Numbered from the stretch's first letter, positions 26,368-35,691 are shown. The stretch: DNA of 35,757 nt from Rhodocyclaceae bacterium (GCA_006218025.1 VBWA01000044.1:1-35757), one strand, 5' to 3'. A program made the numbers and translations. The notes: a model not told the origin generated them from the sequence alone.

Positions 26368-27858
26368 TCAGCTGAACGACTGCACGAAGAAATTCGCCAC
26401 GACGAAATCGGGACCCGTCATCAGCGTCTCGCGCGGATGCAGGCGCGCTTTCTTGTCGTCGAGGTCAAACACCAGCGCCATCTTGTCTTCGAGTGCATTG
26501 GCCGCCAGGGCCATGCGGGCGTATTCGCCGACTTCGAGGGTATCCAGCAGCAGCGCTTCCGTCTGCAGGCCGCCGGCATCGGCAAATATGGCGCGCGGCG
26601 TCTTCGATATGGTTTCGATCCCCACCGAGCCCTGACTCTGTCCGGTGCGCACGTAGCGGCGCACGATCCCTATCAGCCAGTTTTCGCCGCCCTCCGGCTG
26701 CATGCCGACGAGGACACCGATGCGGATCCAGTCATTGCGTGACACGGGCACTTGCGCGCCGAAGCCGCCCAGGCTGACGTCATCGACCGCCCAGGCGTCG
26801 AGGCCTTCCGTGCCGCTGCTGCGCCCGGAAAGCCGCTGATGCACGCCGGCCAGCCCATTCGCCACTTTCATTCCCGAGTGGATCCGGCGCCGGACGTTGC
26901 TGCGCATCGGTGGCTTGGGCGCCCAGCACATCGCCAGGTGTTCCAGCACCGGAATGACGACGTCGACCTCATATTGCGCCCCGAGATTGATGCCTGGCGG
27001 CACGCGCATTTCGCTGCGAATCTGTTCGATGGTCTTTCCCACCGCTTCCATCGCGCGCGTGCCGTTGAAGAAGCGCAAGGTCGGCGTGACCTCGGGCAAT
27101 TTCGCGAGCCGGGTCGGCGGCAGGGGTTTGGCGGCATCCACCCAATACACGTTCTCGCGCAGGAGTTCCCGAATCAGCGAAAAGTAAGGCAGAAAATAGG
27201 CGATGAAGCGTTCGGCAATTTCGATTTGCAGCGGCTGCAGGTTGTCGAGCGACGAGGCATGGAAGACCAGCACCTTGAGGTATTCCGCCTCGATCGTGCC
27301 CTCCGGACTGCCGGCATAGAGCGAGAAGGGTTTCTGTGCGGCTTTCGCATCGACGGCGGCGAGATAAATGGCGCCTAGCGTCTGCCAGAATTCGGGGCCG
27401 ACCGGTCCATAGCGGAAACGCTTCCACTTGAACTGCGCCGCGAGGGCGTGGATCAGACGGCCGTATAGCAGGGGCAGTTGAGGCCGGATCGCATCGTTCT
27501 CTTTCTCTGCGGCGCGATAACCGTCGAGGCAGCCGAGATAAGCGCTGACCAGCTGCTGCCAATAGCCGTGACCGAGTTGCCACTGCCGCGATTCCAGCAC
27601 ACGGCTGCCGCCGCCCATAACTGGATAGTCGCGCCCTAGACGCCGCGCCTGGGCCAAGGTGGCCTCGTCGAGCTTGAGGATCAGTTCGAGGCGCTGCGCC
27701 AGCTTGAAGCTCTCATCGGCGGCGAGCGATTCCAGCCATGCGTTGGCATCTTCCACCGCGGATTGCGGCTCGCGACTGGCGATCTCGGCAAGAATGCGCT
27801 TGGCTTCGCGCGAATCGGCCAGTGGATGAACGGTCTTGCTGGAAAAGAATCCGAGCAT
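26368..27858 (-). CDS. Conserved hypothetical protein with a PilZ-like C-terminal motif pair
   Basis: This 496-residue protein has no recognised enzyme domain. Residues 1-300 are helical and mostly hydrophilic. Near the C-terminus R319-S-N-V-R323 fits RxxxR and D360-V-S-L-G-G365 fits DxSxxG, the two motifs that bind cyclic di-GMP in PilZ domains. The spacing between them (37 residues) is rather long. The motifs are followed by beta-rich sequence (RIGVLVGMQPEGGENWLIGIVRRYVR), as expected for a PilZ barrel. I infer a possible cyclic-di-GMP receptor, moderately supported. A sigma-70-like promoter lies upstream. The stop is 9 bases from the convergent mog stop. Confidence 0.8.
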   Translation of the reverse strand: MLGFFSSKTVHPLADSREAKRILAEIASREPQSAVEDANAWLESLAADESFKLAQRLELILKLDEATLAQARRLGRDYPVMGGGSRVLESRQWQLGHGYWQQLVSAYLGCLDGYRAAEKENDAIRPQLPLLYGRLIHALAAQFKWKRFRYGPVGPEFWQTLGAIYLAAVDAKAAQKPFSLYAGSPEGTIEAEYLKVLVFHASSLDNLQPLQIEIAERFIAYFLPYFSLIRELLRENVYWVDAAKPLPPTRLAKLPEVTPTLRFFNGTRAMEAVGKTIEQIRSEMRVPPGINLGAQYEVDVVIPVLEHLAMCWAPKPPMRSNVRRRIHSGMKVANGLAGVHQRLSGRSSGTEGLDAWAVDDVSLGGFGAQVPVSRNDWIRIGVLVGMQPEGGENWLIGIVRRYVRTGQSQGSVGIETISKTPRAIFADAGGLQTEALLLDTLEVGEYARMALAANALEDKMALVFDLDDKKARLHPRETLMTGPDFVVANFFVQSFS

Positions 27859-27877
27859 GGAGTATCCGCCTGGGGTC

Positions 27878-27920
27878 AGTACTTTGGTACTAGCATAGCC
27901 GGTCGCGCCGGCGCTGTCAT
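27878..27920 (-). promoter_or_regulatory. Sigma-70-like promoter and overlapping palindrome for the PilZ-like gene
   Basis: On the minus strand ATGACA (27915-27920) matches the -35 box at 5 of 6 positions. After exactly 17 bases, TATGCT (27892-27897) matches the -10 box at 4 of 6. An inverted repeat AGTAC/GTACT (27878-27882, 27887-27891) covers the predicted start point and could be an operator. The leader would be about 27 bases. Confidence 0.5.
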
Positions 27921-28025
27921 TGCTGCACCAGCCACGGTAGCGACTGCAACGCGATGCGGGAGAGCCTCATGGACGAATTCATAACCAGTAAAATGGGGAC
28001 TCAATTATAAGTGCCGCCGCCAACC

Positions 28026-28820
28026 ATGCGTCCCTACCTCGACCTGATGCGCCACGTGCTCGACCACGGCCACGAGAAATCCGACCGTACCGGAACGGGC
28101 ACACGCTCGGTGTTCGGCTGGCAGATGCGATTCGATCTGGCCGCGAGCTTCCCACTGCTGACCACCAAGAAACTGCACCTGCGCTCGATCATCCACGAAC
28201 TGCTGTGGTTCCTGCAGGGCGATACCAACATCCGCTACCTCAAGGACAACGGCGTCTCGATCTGGGACGACTGGGCGGACGCCAACGGCGACCTCGGTCC
28301 GGTGTACGGCCACCAGTGGCGGCACTGGCCGGCGGGCGACGGTAGGGAGATCGACCAGATCACGCAGCTGATCGAGGGCCTGAAGAAAAATCCGGATTCG
28401 CGCCGGCACATCGTTTCGGCCTGGAACCCGGCCGATATCCCGCAGATGAAGCTGCCGCCCTGCCACGCCCTGTTCCAGTTCTACGTGGCGGACGGCAAGC
28501 TCTCCTGCCAGCTCTACCAGCGCAGCGCCGACATTTTCCTCGGCGTGCCTTTCAACATCGCCTCCTACGCGTTATTCACGCTGATGGTGGCGCAGGTCTG
28601 CGACCTCGTCCCCGGCGATTTCGTGTGGACCGGCGGCGACTGTCACCTCTATTCCAACCACCTGGAGCAGACCCGCCTGCAACTCTCCCGCGAGCCGCGC
28701 CAGCGCCCCACCATGGTCTTGAACCCCGCGGTGAAGGACATCTTCGGCTTTCGCTACGAGGACTTCAGCCTGCAAGGCTACGACCCGCATCCGCACATCG
28801 CGGCGCCGGTGGCCGTGTGA
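28026..28820 (+). CDS. thyA: Thymidylate synthase
   Basis: This 264-residue enzyme makes dTMP from dUMP using methylene-tetrahydrofolate in the cytoplasm. It has exactly the E. coli length. Motifs are [17 protein letters not shown], the catalytic cysteine in [20 protein letters not shown] (about residue 146), [18 protein letters not shown] and [14 protein letters not shown]. The ATG at 28026 is preferred over a GTG at 28011 because it gives the family start MRPYLDLM. No clear ribosome binding site is present. The stop codon overlaps the GTG start of glk. Confidence 0.98.
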   Translation: MRPYLDLMRHVLDHGHEKSDRTGTGTRSVFGWQMRFDLAASFPLLTTKKLHLRSIIHELLWFLQGDTNIRYLKDNGVSIWDDWADANGDLGPVYGHQWRHWPAGDGREIDQITQLIEGLKKNPDSRRHIVSAWNPADIPQMKLPPCHALFQFYVADGKLSCQLYQRSADIFLGVPFNIASYALFTLMVAQVCDLVPGDFVWTGGDCHLYSNHLEQTRLQLSREPRQRPTMVLNPAVKDIFGFRYEDFSLQGYDPHPHIAAPVAV

Positions 28821-29776
28821 TTCTTGTCGGAGATATAGGCGGCACCAAGACGCTGCTGGGTCTGGCGCAGAACGGAAAGCTCGTTCTCGATCGCCGTGTC
28901 GCCAACGCCGACTTCCAGGATTTCGCCAGCCTGCTGGCGGCTTTCTTCGCCGACACGCAGACCGATCCGGCGCTGATCGCCGGCGGCTGCCTCGCGGTGG
29001 CCGGCCCGATCGCCGATGACGGCGGCTCGGCGACGCTGACGAACCTGCCCTGGAGCATCGATAGTGGCGGCCTCGCGCGCCGCTTTGGCCTGCCCGCCTT
29101 GCGTCTGGCGAACGACTTCGCCGCTGCCGCGCTGGGCGCCGTCGCGGCATCGCCCGCCCAATTGGTCACCCTGCAGCCAGGCGAACCACTGACGACCGCT
29201 CCGTGCCTGGTCATCGGCGCCGGCACCGGGCTCGGCATGGCCATCGTCCTGCCGCAAGGCGACACATGGCGAGTCCTTGCCGGCGAAGGCGGCCATGTTG
29301 CCTTCGCCCCGGCTGATGAGCAGCAGATGGCACTGTGGGCCTTCCTCCATGCCCGGCACGGCCGCGTCACCTGGGAACGGGTAGTTTCGGGGCCGGGACT
29401 CACCGCGATCCAGGAGTTTGCAACCGGAGCCCGCTTGTCCCCGGAGCACATCGCGACGCGCGCACAGGACGACCCGAAGGGCGCCGCGCGGCGCTCGCTG
29501 GATATGTTCCTGGCTGCCTATGGCGCCTTCGCCGGCGACATGGCCCTGGCCTGCCTGCCCCGCGGCGGCGTCTTCCTCGCCGGTGGCATCGCGGCCAAGC
29601 TGCAGCCGGTGCTACCGCAAAGCGGCTTTCTCGCGGCCTTCAATGCCAAAGCCGAGCACGCCGCCATCGCGGCGCGCATGCCGATCCACGTCGTCACCGA
29701 TCCGCTGCTCGGACTTCACGGCGCGCTGGTTCTCGCGCGCGATCAAAGCTTGACGCCGGTCAAACTGCTGTCATAA
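28817..29776 (+). CDS. glk: Glucokinase
   Basis: This 319-residue Glk-type sugar kinase makes glucose 6-phosphate from glucose and ATP in the cytoplasm. Motifs are [14 protein letters not shown] (phosphate 1), [39 protein letters not shown] and [10 protein letters not shown]. The start is GTG at 28817: it gives the family N-terminus and its GTGA overlaps the thyA stop codon by four bases, so translation is likely coupled. A dispersed-repeat copy lies at 28891-28915 in antisense orientation, encoding RRVANADF. Glucose 6-phosphate links it to the glycogen genes on the right. Confidence 0.95.
   Translation: MILVGDIGGTKTLLGLAQNGKLVLDRRVANADFQDFASLLAAFFADTQTDPALIAGGCLAVAGPIADDGGSATLTNLPWSIDSGGLARRFGLPALRLANDFAAAALGAVAASPAQLVTLQPGEPLTTAPCLVIGAGTGLGMAIVLPQGDTWRVLAGEGGHVAFAPADEQQMALWAFLHARHGRVTWERVVSGPGLTAIQEFATGARLSPEHIATRAQDDPKGAARRSLDMFLAAYGAFAGDMALACLPRGGVFLAGGIAAKLQPVLPQSGFLAAFNAKAEHAAIAARMPIHVVTDPLLGLHGALVLARDQSLTPVKLLS
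28891..28915 (-). repeat. Dispersed 25-base repeat, copy E (inside glk, antisense)
   Basis: This copy differs from the consensus at two of 25 positions, one inside the core (GTTGG for GCTGG). It lies in reverse orientation relative to glk, so the gene reads the complementary strand as Val-Ala-Asn-Ala-Asp-Phe, which still fits the kinase family. Confidence 0.65.
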
Positions 29777-29827
29777 ATTAGGAGCAGCATGGGCAGGTAG
29801 CATTCTGGCAATCAGGAGGAGGAGCAT

Positions 29828-30250
29828 ATGGCAACCGCAAAGAGCAGCGCAAAAACGTCGCCAGGCAAACGTCCGACACCGGCAGCAGGGTCTGTTGCCG
29901 CCAAGCTCAAGCCGGCAACCAGGGTGGCAGCCAAACCGGAACCGGCAGCGAAGCCGGTTCCCAAGGCAGCCCCCAAGGCGACCCCGAAAACAGCGCCGAA
30001 AGTAGCCCCGAAAGCCGCCCCGAGAGCCGCCCCAAAGGCCGCCCCGAAAGCGACTCCGGCGAAGGCGGCGCCTCGGCGCACCAGGAAACCGGCGAGTGCG
30101 CCGCTCGAACAGCGCAGGAATTACATCGAGATGGCCGCCTATTACATTGCCGAGCGACGCGGCTTTGCTCCGGGCAATCCGCTGGAAGACTGGGTGCAGG
30201 CCGAAGCCGAGATTGACCGCCTGCTGGCGGAAGGGCGCCTGGGCAAGTAA
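29828..30250 (+). CDS. DUF2934 protein with histone-H1-like Ala/Lys/Pro tail
   Basis: This 140-residue protein has residues 1-92 made almost only of Ala, Lys, Pro and Thr, with tandem units of the type APKA/TPKT (about residues 45-75). This resembles histone-H1-like DNA-compacting tails. Residues 93-138 match DUF2934 (RRNYIEMAAYYIAERRG, NPLEDWVQAEAEIDRLL), a short helical domain of unknown role. A very strong AGGAGGAGG ribosome binding site precedes the ATG, suggesting high expression. It may be read with glk (51-base gap). It could bind DNA or RNA through charge, but this is inference. Confidence 0.85.
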   Translation: MATAKSSAKTSPGKRPTPAAGSVAAKLKPATRVAAKPEPAAKPVPKAAPKATPKTAPKVAPKAAPRAAPKAAPKATPAKAAPRRTRKPASAPLEQRRNYIEMAAYYIAERRGFAPGNPLEDWVQAEAEIDRLLAEGRLGK

Positions 30251-30263
30251 AGGATCGCCCGAG

Positions 30264-30278
30264 GCCGGTCAGACCGGC
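30264..30278. repeat. 15-base palindrome at the glgB 3' end
   Basis: GCCGGTC (30264-30270) and GACCGGC (30272-30278) flank a single base. It lies in the 18-bp convergent gap and covers the last codons of glgB. No T-run follows, so it is at most a weak bidirectional stop signal. Confidence 0.4.
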
Positions 30279-32422
30279 AGCAACACCAGCGCCGCCAGGG
30301 GCGGCAGGGTCAAGGTGAGCGAGGCGGGAAAGCCCATCCAGGTTTGAGCCGCGGCGGAGACGCGGCCGTTGTTGCCCATGTCGCTGCCGCCGTAGTGTGC
30401 CGAGTCGGTGTTGATCCGCTCGACGTAGTCCTGGACCAGCGGTACGCCGAGGCGATAGTTGTGGCGCGGCACGGGAGTGAAGTTCAGTACCACCACCGCG
30501 AGGCGGCCATCGCGGGATCTGCGCAGCCAGCTCACCACGGATTGATCGGCGTCATGGCAGTCGATCCACTGAAAACCTGCAGAGGAGAAGTCCAGTTCAT
30601 GCAATGCAGGTTCGCCCAGGTAAAGCTGGTTGAGCTCGCGCGTCAGACTCTGTACGCCGGCGTGCAAGGGATATTGCAGCAAATGCCACGGCAGTTCCTC
30701 GCCCGCCCGCCATTCCCACGACTGCCCGATCTCCGCACCCATGAACTGCAGCTTCTTGCCGGGTGCCGTCATCTGGTAGGCCAGCAACAGGCGCAGGTTG
30801 GCAAAGCGCTGCCACTCGTCGCCCGGCATTTTCCCCAGCAGGGAACTCTTGCCGTGCACCACTTCGTCGTGCGACAGGGGCAGCACGAAGTTTTCGGTGT
30901 AGGCATAGAGTTGGCCGAAGGTCAGCCGCTCGTGGTGATAGCGCCGATGCACCGGATCCTGCTGCATGTATTCCAGCGTGTCGTTCATCCAGCCCATGTT
31001 CCATTTCATCGAGAAACCCAGGCCGCCGAGCCAGGTCGGCCGCGACACCATCGGCCAGGCGGTGGACTCTTCGGCAATGGTCAGCGCGCCGGGAAAATCG
31101 GCATGCACCATTTCGTTCATCTCGCGCAGGAAGGCAATCGCTTCGAGATTCTCGCGCCCGCCATGGATGTTCGGCGTCCACTCGCCGGCCTTGCGCGAAT
31201 AGTCGAGATAGATCATCGAGGCCACGGCGTCGACGCGCAAGCCATCGATATGGAATTCGGACAGCCAATAGTAGGCCGAGGACAGCAGAAAGCTCCTGAC
31301 TTCGTTGCGCCCGTAGTTGAAGACATGCGTACCCCAGTCGGGATGCATTTTCTGCTTCGGATCACTGTGTTCGTAGAGCGCCGTACCGTCGAAATGGGCC
31401 AGCGCCCAGTCATCGGCGGGAAAGTGGCCGGGGACCCAGTCGAGGAGGACGCCAATGCCCGCCTGATGCAGGTTGTCGATCAGGAAGCGCAAGTCGTCCG
31501 CGCTGCCGAAGCGCGAACTCGGCGCGAAGAAACCTGTGCATTGATAGCCCCAGGACTCGTCGAGCGGATGTTCCATCAGCGGCATGAATTCGACGTGCGT
31601 GTAGCCCATCTCGGCAAGATAGGGCACCAGGCGCGCGGCCAGCTCGCGGTAGCTGTAGAAGCGCCCGTCGGGATGGCGCATCCAGCTGCCCAGATGCATC
31701 TCGTAGGTACTCATCGGCGCCGACAACCAGTCCCGCGCCTCTCTCGCCTGCATCCAGCCGCTGTCGTTCCAGACATGCGCCGGGACGGGCGTCACGCAGC
31801 AGGCCGTGGCCGGACGCCGCTCGAAGCCGTGCGCATAGGGGTCGGTCTTGAGCCGCAGCGCGCCACTGCCGCGCACGCGCAGTTCGAAGCGATACAGCGC
31901 TCCGGCGGCAAGCCCTGGGATGAACAGTTCCCAGACGCCGGAGGCGCCCAGGGTCGCCATCGGATGTACGCGGCCATCCCAGCCATTGAAAACACCCACC
32001 ACCGAAACCCGCTCGGCATTCGGCGCCCAGACGCGAAAGCAGACGCCTGCCACGCCATCGCGGATTTCCGGCAGCGCGCCGAGGGTGCGCCACGCCTGGC
32101 GCAAGCGTCCGGCGTTGAACAGGTAGAGGTCATCGGCCGGCGGCTGCGGCGGAAAAGCGTAGGGATCGTATTGCGTCACCCCATCGACATTCAACCGCCA
32201 CGGCCGCGGCGGCGGGGACGTGCCCTGCCACTCGAAGAGCGCCGTACCGCTACGGCGTTTCAGCGGCGCCCATTCGCCATTCGCCAGTTCCAGCGCGACC
32301 GCTTTCGCGTGCGGGCGGAACACCCGCAGACGCCAGCCCGCGCCGGCGGCATGGAGACCCAGCACGGAAAACGGATCATGTTCTCGCGCTTCGAGCAGCG
32401 CGGCGCAGGCGGAGTCGGGCAT
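30269..32422 (-). CDS. glgB: 1,4-alpha-glucan branching enzyme
   Basis: This 717-residue GH13 enzyme introduces alpha-1,6 branches into glycogen. Two N-terminal CBM48-like regions ([35 protein letters not shown]) precede the catalytic barrel. Barrel motifs are [18 protein letters not shown], the nucleophile Asp in [18 protein letters not shown], the acid Glu in [11 protein letters not shown] and [15 protein letters not shown]. Length is near E. coli GlgB (728). The ATG at 32422 is chosen because upstream sequence is not family-like; no ribosome binding site is evident. It is divergent from glgC. Confidence 0.97.
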   Translation of the reverse strand: MPDSACAALLEAREHDPFSVLGLHAAGAGWRLRVFRPHAKAVALELANGEWAPLKRRSGTALFEWQGTSPPPRPWRLNVDGVTQYDPYAFPPQPPADDLYLFNAGRLRQAWRTLGALPEIRDGVAGVCFRVWAPNAERVSVVGVFNGWDGRVHPMATLGASGVWELFIPGLAAGALYRFELRVRGSGALRLKTDPYAHGFERRPATACCVTPVPAHVWNDSGWMQAREARDWLSAPMSTYEMHLGSWMRHPDGRFYSYRELAARLVPYLAEMGYTHVEFMPLMEHPLDESWGYQCTGFFAPSSRFGSADDLRFLIDNLHQAGIGVLLDWVPGHFPADDWALAHFDGTALYEHSDPKQKMHPDWGTHVFNYGRNEVRSFLLSSAYYWLSEFHIDGLRVDAVASMIYLDYSRKAGEWTPNIHGGRENLEAIAFLREMNEMVHADFPGALTIAEESTAWPMVSRPTWLGGLGFSMKWNMGWMNDTLEYMQQDPVHRRYHHERLTFGQLYAYTENFVLPLSHDEVVHGKSSLLGKMPGDEWQRFANLRLLLAYQMTAPGKKLQFMGAEIGQSWEWRAGEELPWHLLQYPLHAGVQSLTRELNQLYLGEPALHELDFSSAGFQWIDCHDADQSVVSWLRRSRDGRLAVVVLNFTPVPRHNYRLGVPLVQDYVERINTDSAHYGGSDMGNNGRVSAAAQTWMGFPASLTLTLPPLAALVLLPV

Positions 32423-32547
32423 GGGTATATATTTGGAGGGTTTCTTTGCTATCGTGCGGATTGTAGCCGCAACGGGGAAATCATCATGCAATCCATTGTA
32501 GAACAAGGCGGCAGCTTTCAGCAGCCAGGCACCACGGGAGCAAGTCC
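32423..32547. promoter_or_regulatory. Divergent glgB / glgC control region
   Basis: This 125-bp gap must hold both promoters. It contains a TATATATTT patch next to glgB and a direct repeat ATTGTAG (near 32459 and 32496, read as TACAAT on the minus strand, a good -10 form). I could not pair either with a well-placed -35 box. GGGAG 9 bases before the glgC ATG is its ribosome binding site. Confidence 0.4.
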
Positions 32548-33807
32548 ATGCAGCTAAGCGAACTTACGCGCAGCACCTTCGCCATCGTACTGGCCGGCGG
32601 GCGCGGCAGCCGCCTGATGCAGCTGACCGACTGGCGCTCGAAACCGGCGGTGCCTTTCGGCGGGAAATTCCGCATCATCGACTTCACCCTGTCGAATTGC
32701 GTCAATTCCGGCATCCGCAAGATCGGCGTCGCCACGCAGTACAAGGCGCAGAGCCTGATCCAGCACTTGCAGCGCGGCTGGAGTTTTCTCGACGGCCGCT
32801 TTCACGAGTTCATCGACATCCTGCCGGCGCAGCAACAGGTCAGCGAGAACTGGTACCAGGGGACGGCCGATGCCGTATTCCAGAATCTCGACCTGATTCG
32901 GCGCAGCCGGCCCAAATACGTGCTGGTACTTTCCGGTGATCACGTCTACAAAATGGACTATCGCCGCATGCTGTCGGAACATGTGCAGCGGCAAGCCGAT
33001 CTCAGCGTGGCCTGCATCGATGTGCCATTGGCGGAGGCGAGCGGCTTCGGCGTCATGCACATCGACGACAACCAGCACGTTGCGGCCTTCGTCGAGAAGC
33101 CGGCCAATCCGCCGCCGATGCCAGGCCGCCCCGACCGTGCGCTGGCCAGCATGGGCGTGTATATCTTCAATGCCGACTTCCTCTATGAGCAACTGATCCG
33201 CGTGCACGACGATCCGCGCTCGTCCCACGACTTCGGCAAGGATGTGATTCCGCATTGCGTCGAGCGCTATCGCGTGTTTGCCCACAACTTCGCCAACTCC
33301 TGCGTCGGCATGGACAGCACCGGGATTCCCTACTGGCGCGATGCCGGCACCATCGATGCCTACTGGGAGGCCAACATGGAACTGACCAAGGTCACCCCGG
33401 AACTCAATCTTTATGATGATGACTGGCCGATCTGGACCCACCAGGAGCAGTTGCCGCCGGCCAAATTCGTTTTCGACGATGAAGGCAGGCGCGGCATGGC
33501 GGTCGATTCCCTGATCTCGGGCGGCGACATCATCAGCGGCGCCGTCGTGCGCAAGACGCTGCTGTTCTCCCGCGTGCACATCCACAGCTACGCGGAGATC
33601 GAGGAGTCGGTGATCCTGCCCGATGTACACATCGGCCGCCATGCAAAGCTGCGCAGGGTGGTCATGGACAAGCACTGCCGGGTTCCCGAAGGCATGCTGA
33701 TCGGTTACGATAGCGCCGCCGACCGCCAGCGCTTCCATGTCACCGAGAACGGCATCACCCTCGTGACGCCGGAGATGCTCGGCCAGCAGGCGCATTACAT
33801 AAGATGA
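32548..33807 (+). CDS. glgC: Glucose-1-phosphate adenylyltransferase
   Basis: This 419-residue enzyme makes ADP-glucose from ATP and glucose 1-phosphate, the committed step of glycogen synthesis. Motifs are [26 protein letters not shown] (nucleotide-binding, residues 14-39), the [11 protein letters not shown] segment, [12 protein letters not shown] and FVEKP. The C-terminal third has the left-handed beta-helix pattern ([28 protein letters not shown], given by residues 329-356). GGGAG precedes the ATG. It is divergent from glgB and is followed, after a structured gap, by the GH57 gene. A glycogen synthase gene is not in the window. Confidence 0.97.
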   Translation: MQLSELTRSTFAIVLAGGRGSRLMQLTDWRSKPAVPFGGKFRIIDFTLSNCVNSGIRKIGVATQYKAQSLIQHLQRGWSFLDGRFHEFIDILPAQQQVSENWYQGTADAVFQNLDLIRRSRPKYVLVLSGDHVYKMDYRRMLSEHVQRQADLSVACIDVPLAEASGFGVMHIDDNQHVAAFVEKPANPPPMPGRPDRALASMGVYIFNADFLYEQLIRVHDDPRSSHDFGKDVIPHCVERYRVFAHNFANSCVGMDSTGIPYWRDAGTIDAYWEANMELTKVTPELNLYDDDWPIWTHQEQLPPAKFVFDDEGRRGMAVDSLISGGDIISGAVVRKTLLFSRVHIHSYAEIEESVILPDVHIGRHAKLRRVVMDKHCRVPEGMLIGYDSAADRQRFHVTENGITLVTPEMLGQQAHYIR

Positions 33808-33827
33808 CTTTCAAATTGAAAGTCATC
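33803..33827 (+). other. 25-base perfect palindrome over the glgC stop codon
   Basis: GATGACTTTCAA (33803-33814) and TTGAAAGTCATC (33816-33827) are perfect complements around one base. The TGA stop (33805-33807) is inside the left arm. It may act as a terminator-like hairpin or RNA-stability element, although there is no T-run after it. Confidence 0.7.
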
Positions 33828-33840
33828 AAGGCCAATATAA

Positions 33841-33874
33841 CCCCCCACCCCCATCCCCCGCCCCGGGGCGGGGG
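33841..33874. other. C-tract (minus-strand G-quadruplex motif) fused to a 20-base GC palindrome
   Basis: Runs of 6, 5, 5 and 4 C (33841-33864) are separated by one, two and one bases. The minus strand therefore has four G-runs of at least four with very short loops, a strong G-quadruplex pattern. CCCCCGCCCC (33855-33864) and GGGGCGGGGG (33865-33874) form a perfect palindrome sharing the last two runs. The rest of the gap to 33946 shows nothing else I can name. Confidence 0.65.
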
Positions 33875-33946
33875 CCAGGTTTTGCTCGCTGCGCTCGATC
33901 ATATGGACAACTCCCCCATTCACCCGGTTTTGGTCTCACCCCGAGC

Positions 33947-35668
33947 ATGAAAACCCTCGATCTCGTTTTTCTCTGGCACATGCACCAGCCGGACTATCGC
34001 GACCATGGCGCGACGAAAGTCGGCGCTGGCGATACGGCGACGGGGGAATTCGTCCTGCCCTGGGTCTACCTGCACGCGATGAAGGATTACGTCGACATGG
34101 CCGCGCACCTGGAACGCCATCCGCTGATGCGCTGCGTGGTGAATTTCGTGCCGGTGCTGCTCGAACAGATCGAGGACTACGCGCAGCAATTCGCCAGCGG
34201 CGAGTTCCGCGACCCGCTGCTGCGCATGCTCGCCACGCCCGACCTGGGTCGCATCAGCGAAGCGGACCGGCGCCTGCTGCTGACTACCTGCTTCCGCAGC
34301 AACCACACCACCATGCTGGCGCCCTTCCCCCACTACAAGCGCCTGCACGACATCTACCTGCTGCTCAGCCACGAGACCGAAACAGCCTACAGCTATCTCT
34401 CCGGGGCCTACTTCTCCGACCTCGTGACCTGGTACCACCTGGCCTGGACCGGCGAAACCGAGCGCCGCCGCAATCCGCTGCTGGTCAGGCTGATGAGCCA
34501 GGGCGAGGCCTATGACGCGGATGACAGGCTGCAACTGCTGGCCAGCATCGGCGAGTTGATCACCGGCCTGATTCCGCGCTGGCGAGCGCTGGCCGCACGC
34601 GGCCAGGTCGAGCTCTCGACGACACCGCAAACGCATCCGCTGGCTCCGCTCATGCTCGACTTCCGTGTCGCTCGCGAAAGCCTGCCCGACGCGGCGCTGC
34701 CCTTCTCCGCCGCCTACCCCGGCGGACGCAGCCGCGTGATCAGCCAGATCGAGGCCGCGCGAGCCAGCCACGCCGGACGTTTCGGCGCACCGCCGGCCGG
34801 CATGTGGCCCGCCGAAGGCGCGATCTCCGAGGACTTCGTCAAGTATCTGGCCGCGGCCGGCTGCGGCTGGATCGCCAGCGGCGAAGGCGTGCTGAAGAAC
34901 AGCCTCGCCACGAGCCACATTACGGACCCGCATGCGGCCTACCACCCCTGGCGGCTGGAAAGGGCACCGGGATTGACGCTGTACTTCCGCGACGAGCGGC
35001 TGTCCGACCTGATCGGCTTCGACTACGCAAAGTGGCACGGCCGCGACGCCGCACAACACCTCGTGCTCCAGCTGGAGGCCATTCTCGACGCGGCTGCCGA
35101 GAACGAGACGCCGGTGGTCAGCATCATTCTCGACGGCGAAAATGCGTGGGAGCACTATCCCTACAACGGCTACTATTTTTTCGACGACCTCTACGGCCTG
35201 CTGGCCGAGCACCCGCGCATCCGCACCCGAACCTACGCCGAACTGCTGGCGCAGGAACAGCCCCCCGTCGCCCGCGTGCTGCCGCACCTGACGGCTGGCA
35301 GCTGGGTCTATGGCACGCTGTCCACCTGGATCGGCGATGAGGCGAAAAACCGCGCCTGGGATTTGTTGTGCGAGGCCAAGCAGAGTTGCGACCGGGTCCT
35401 TTCCAGCGGGCGGCTCGATGCCGCCCAGGTCGCCGCGGTCGAGACGCAACTGGCGATCTGCGAAAGCTCCGACTGGTTCTGGTGGTTCGGCGACTACAAC
35501 CCGTCGGCCGCCGTCGCCAGCTTCGACAACCTGTACCGGCGCAACCTGGCGCGGCTCTACCGCTTGCTGCAAGTGGAACCGCCGCCCCAGCTCGACATCC
35601 CCATTTGCGCCGGATCCTCCACCGCGGCAGGCGGCTCGATGCGCCGCGCCACCGTAACGCCCAACTAA
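33947..35668 (+). CDS. GH57 family glucan-active enzyme
   Basis: This 573-residue GH57-type protein starts LVFLWHMHQPDYRD, the family entry motif. The likely nucleophile is Glu290 in GMWPAEGAISEDFV and the likely acid Asp396 in ILDGENAWEHYPYNGYYFFD. GH57 enzymes act on alpha-glucans as amylases, glucanotransferases or branching enzymes; which one cannot be told here. The glycogen neighbourhood supports a role in glycogen turnover. There is no signal peptide, so it is probably cytoplasmic. No ribosome binding site is evident at the ATG. Residues 20-32 (HGATKVGAGDTAT) coincide with a dispersed-repeat copy and look like an insertion compared with the family pattern YRD-x-x-GEF. Confidence 0.93.
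   Translation: MKTLDLVFLWHMHQPDYRDHGATKVGAGDTATGEFVLPWVYLHAMKDYVDMAAHLERHPLMRCVVNFVPVLLEQIEDYAQQFASGEFRDPLLRMLATPDLGRISEADRRLLLTTCFRSNHTTMLAPFPHYKRLHDIYLLLSHETETAYSYLSGAYFSDLVTWYHLAWTGETERRRNPLLVRLMSQGEAYDADDRLQLLASIGELITGLIPRWRALAARGQVELSTTPQTHPLAPLMLDFRVARESLPDAALPFSAAYPGGRSRVISQIEAARASHAGRFGAPPAGMWPAEGAISEDFVKYLAAAGCGWIASGEGVLKNSLATSHITDPHAAYHPWRLERAPGLTLYFRDERLSDLIGFDYAKWHGRDAAQHLVLQLEAILDAAAENETPVVSIILDGENAWEHYPYNGYYFFDDLYGLLAEHPRIRTRTYAELLAQEQPPVARVLPHLTAGSWVYGTLSTWIGDEAKNRAWDLLCEAKQSCDRVLSSGRLDAAQVAAVETQLAICESSDWFWWFGDYNPSAAVASFDNLYRRNLARLYRLLQVEPPPQLDIPICAGSSTAAGGSMRRATVTPN
34016..34040 (+). repeat. Dispersed 25-base repeat, copy F (inside the GH57 gene)
   Basis: This copy fits the consensus at all 25 positions and continues as the exact 27 bases that encode Lys-Val-Gly-Ala-Gly-Asp-Thr-Ala-Thr. 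Being nine codons long, it keeps the reading frame. Confidence 0.8.
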
Positions 35669-35691
35669 CGCTCATGGCAGCAATACCCATC

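Noticed and set aside
30344-32557. A 737-codon open frame on the plus strand opposite glgB
   Set aside because: It mirrors the codon pattern of glgB, shows no family motif and would overlap the start of glgC.
33920-35572. A 550-codon minus-strand frame opposite the GH57 gene, and a similar 544-codon frame at 13648-15282 opposite the SulP gene
   Set aside because: Both are shadows of strong coding genes on the other strand and have no recognisable protein sequence.
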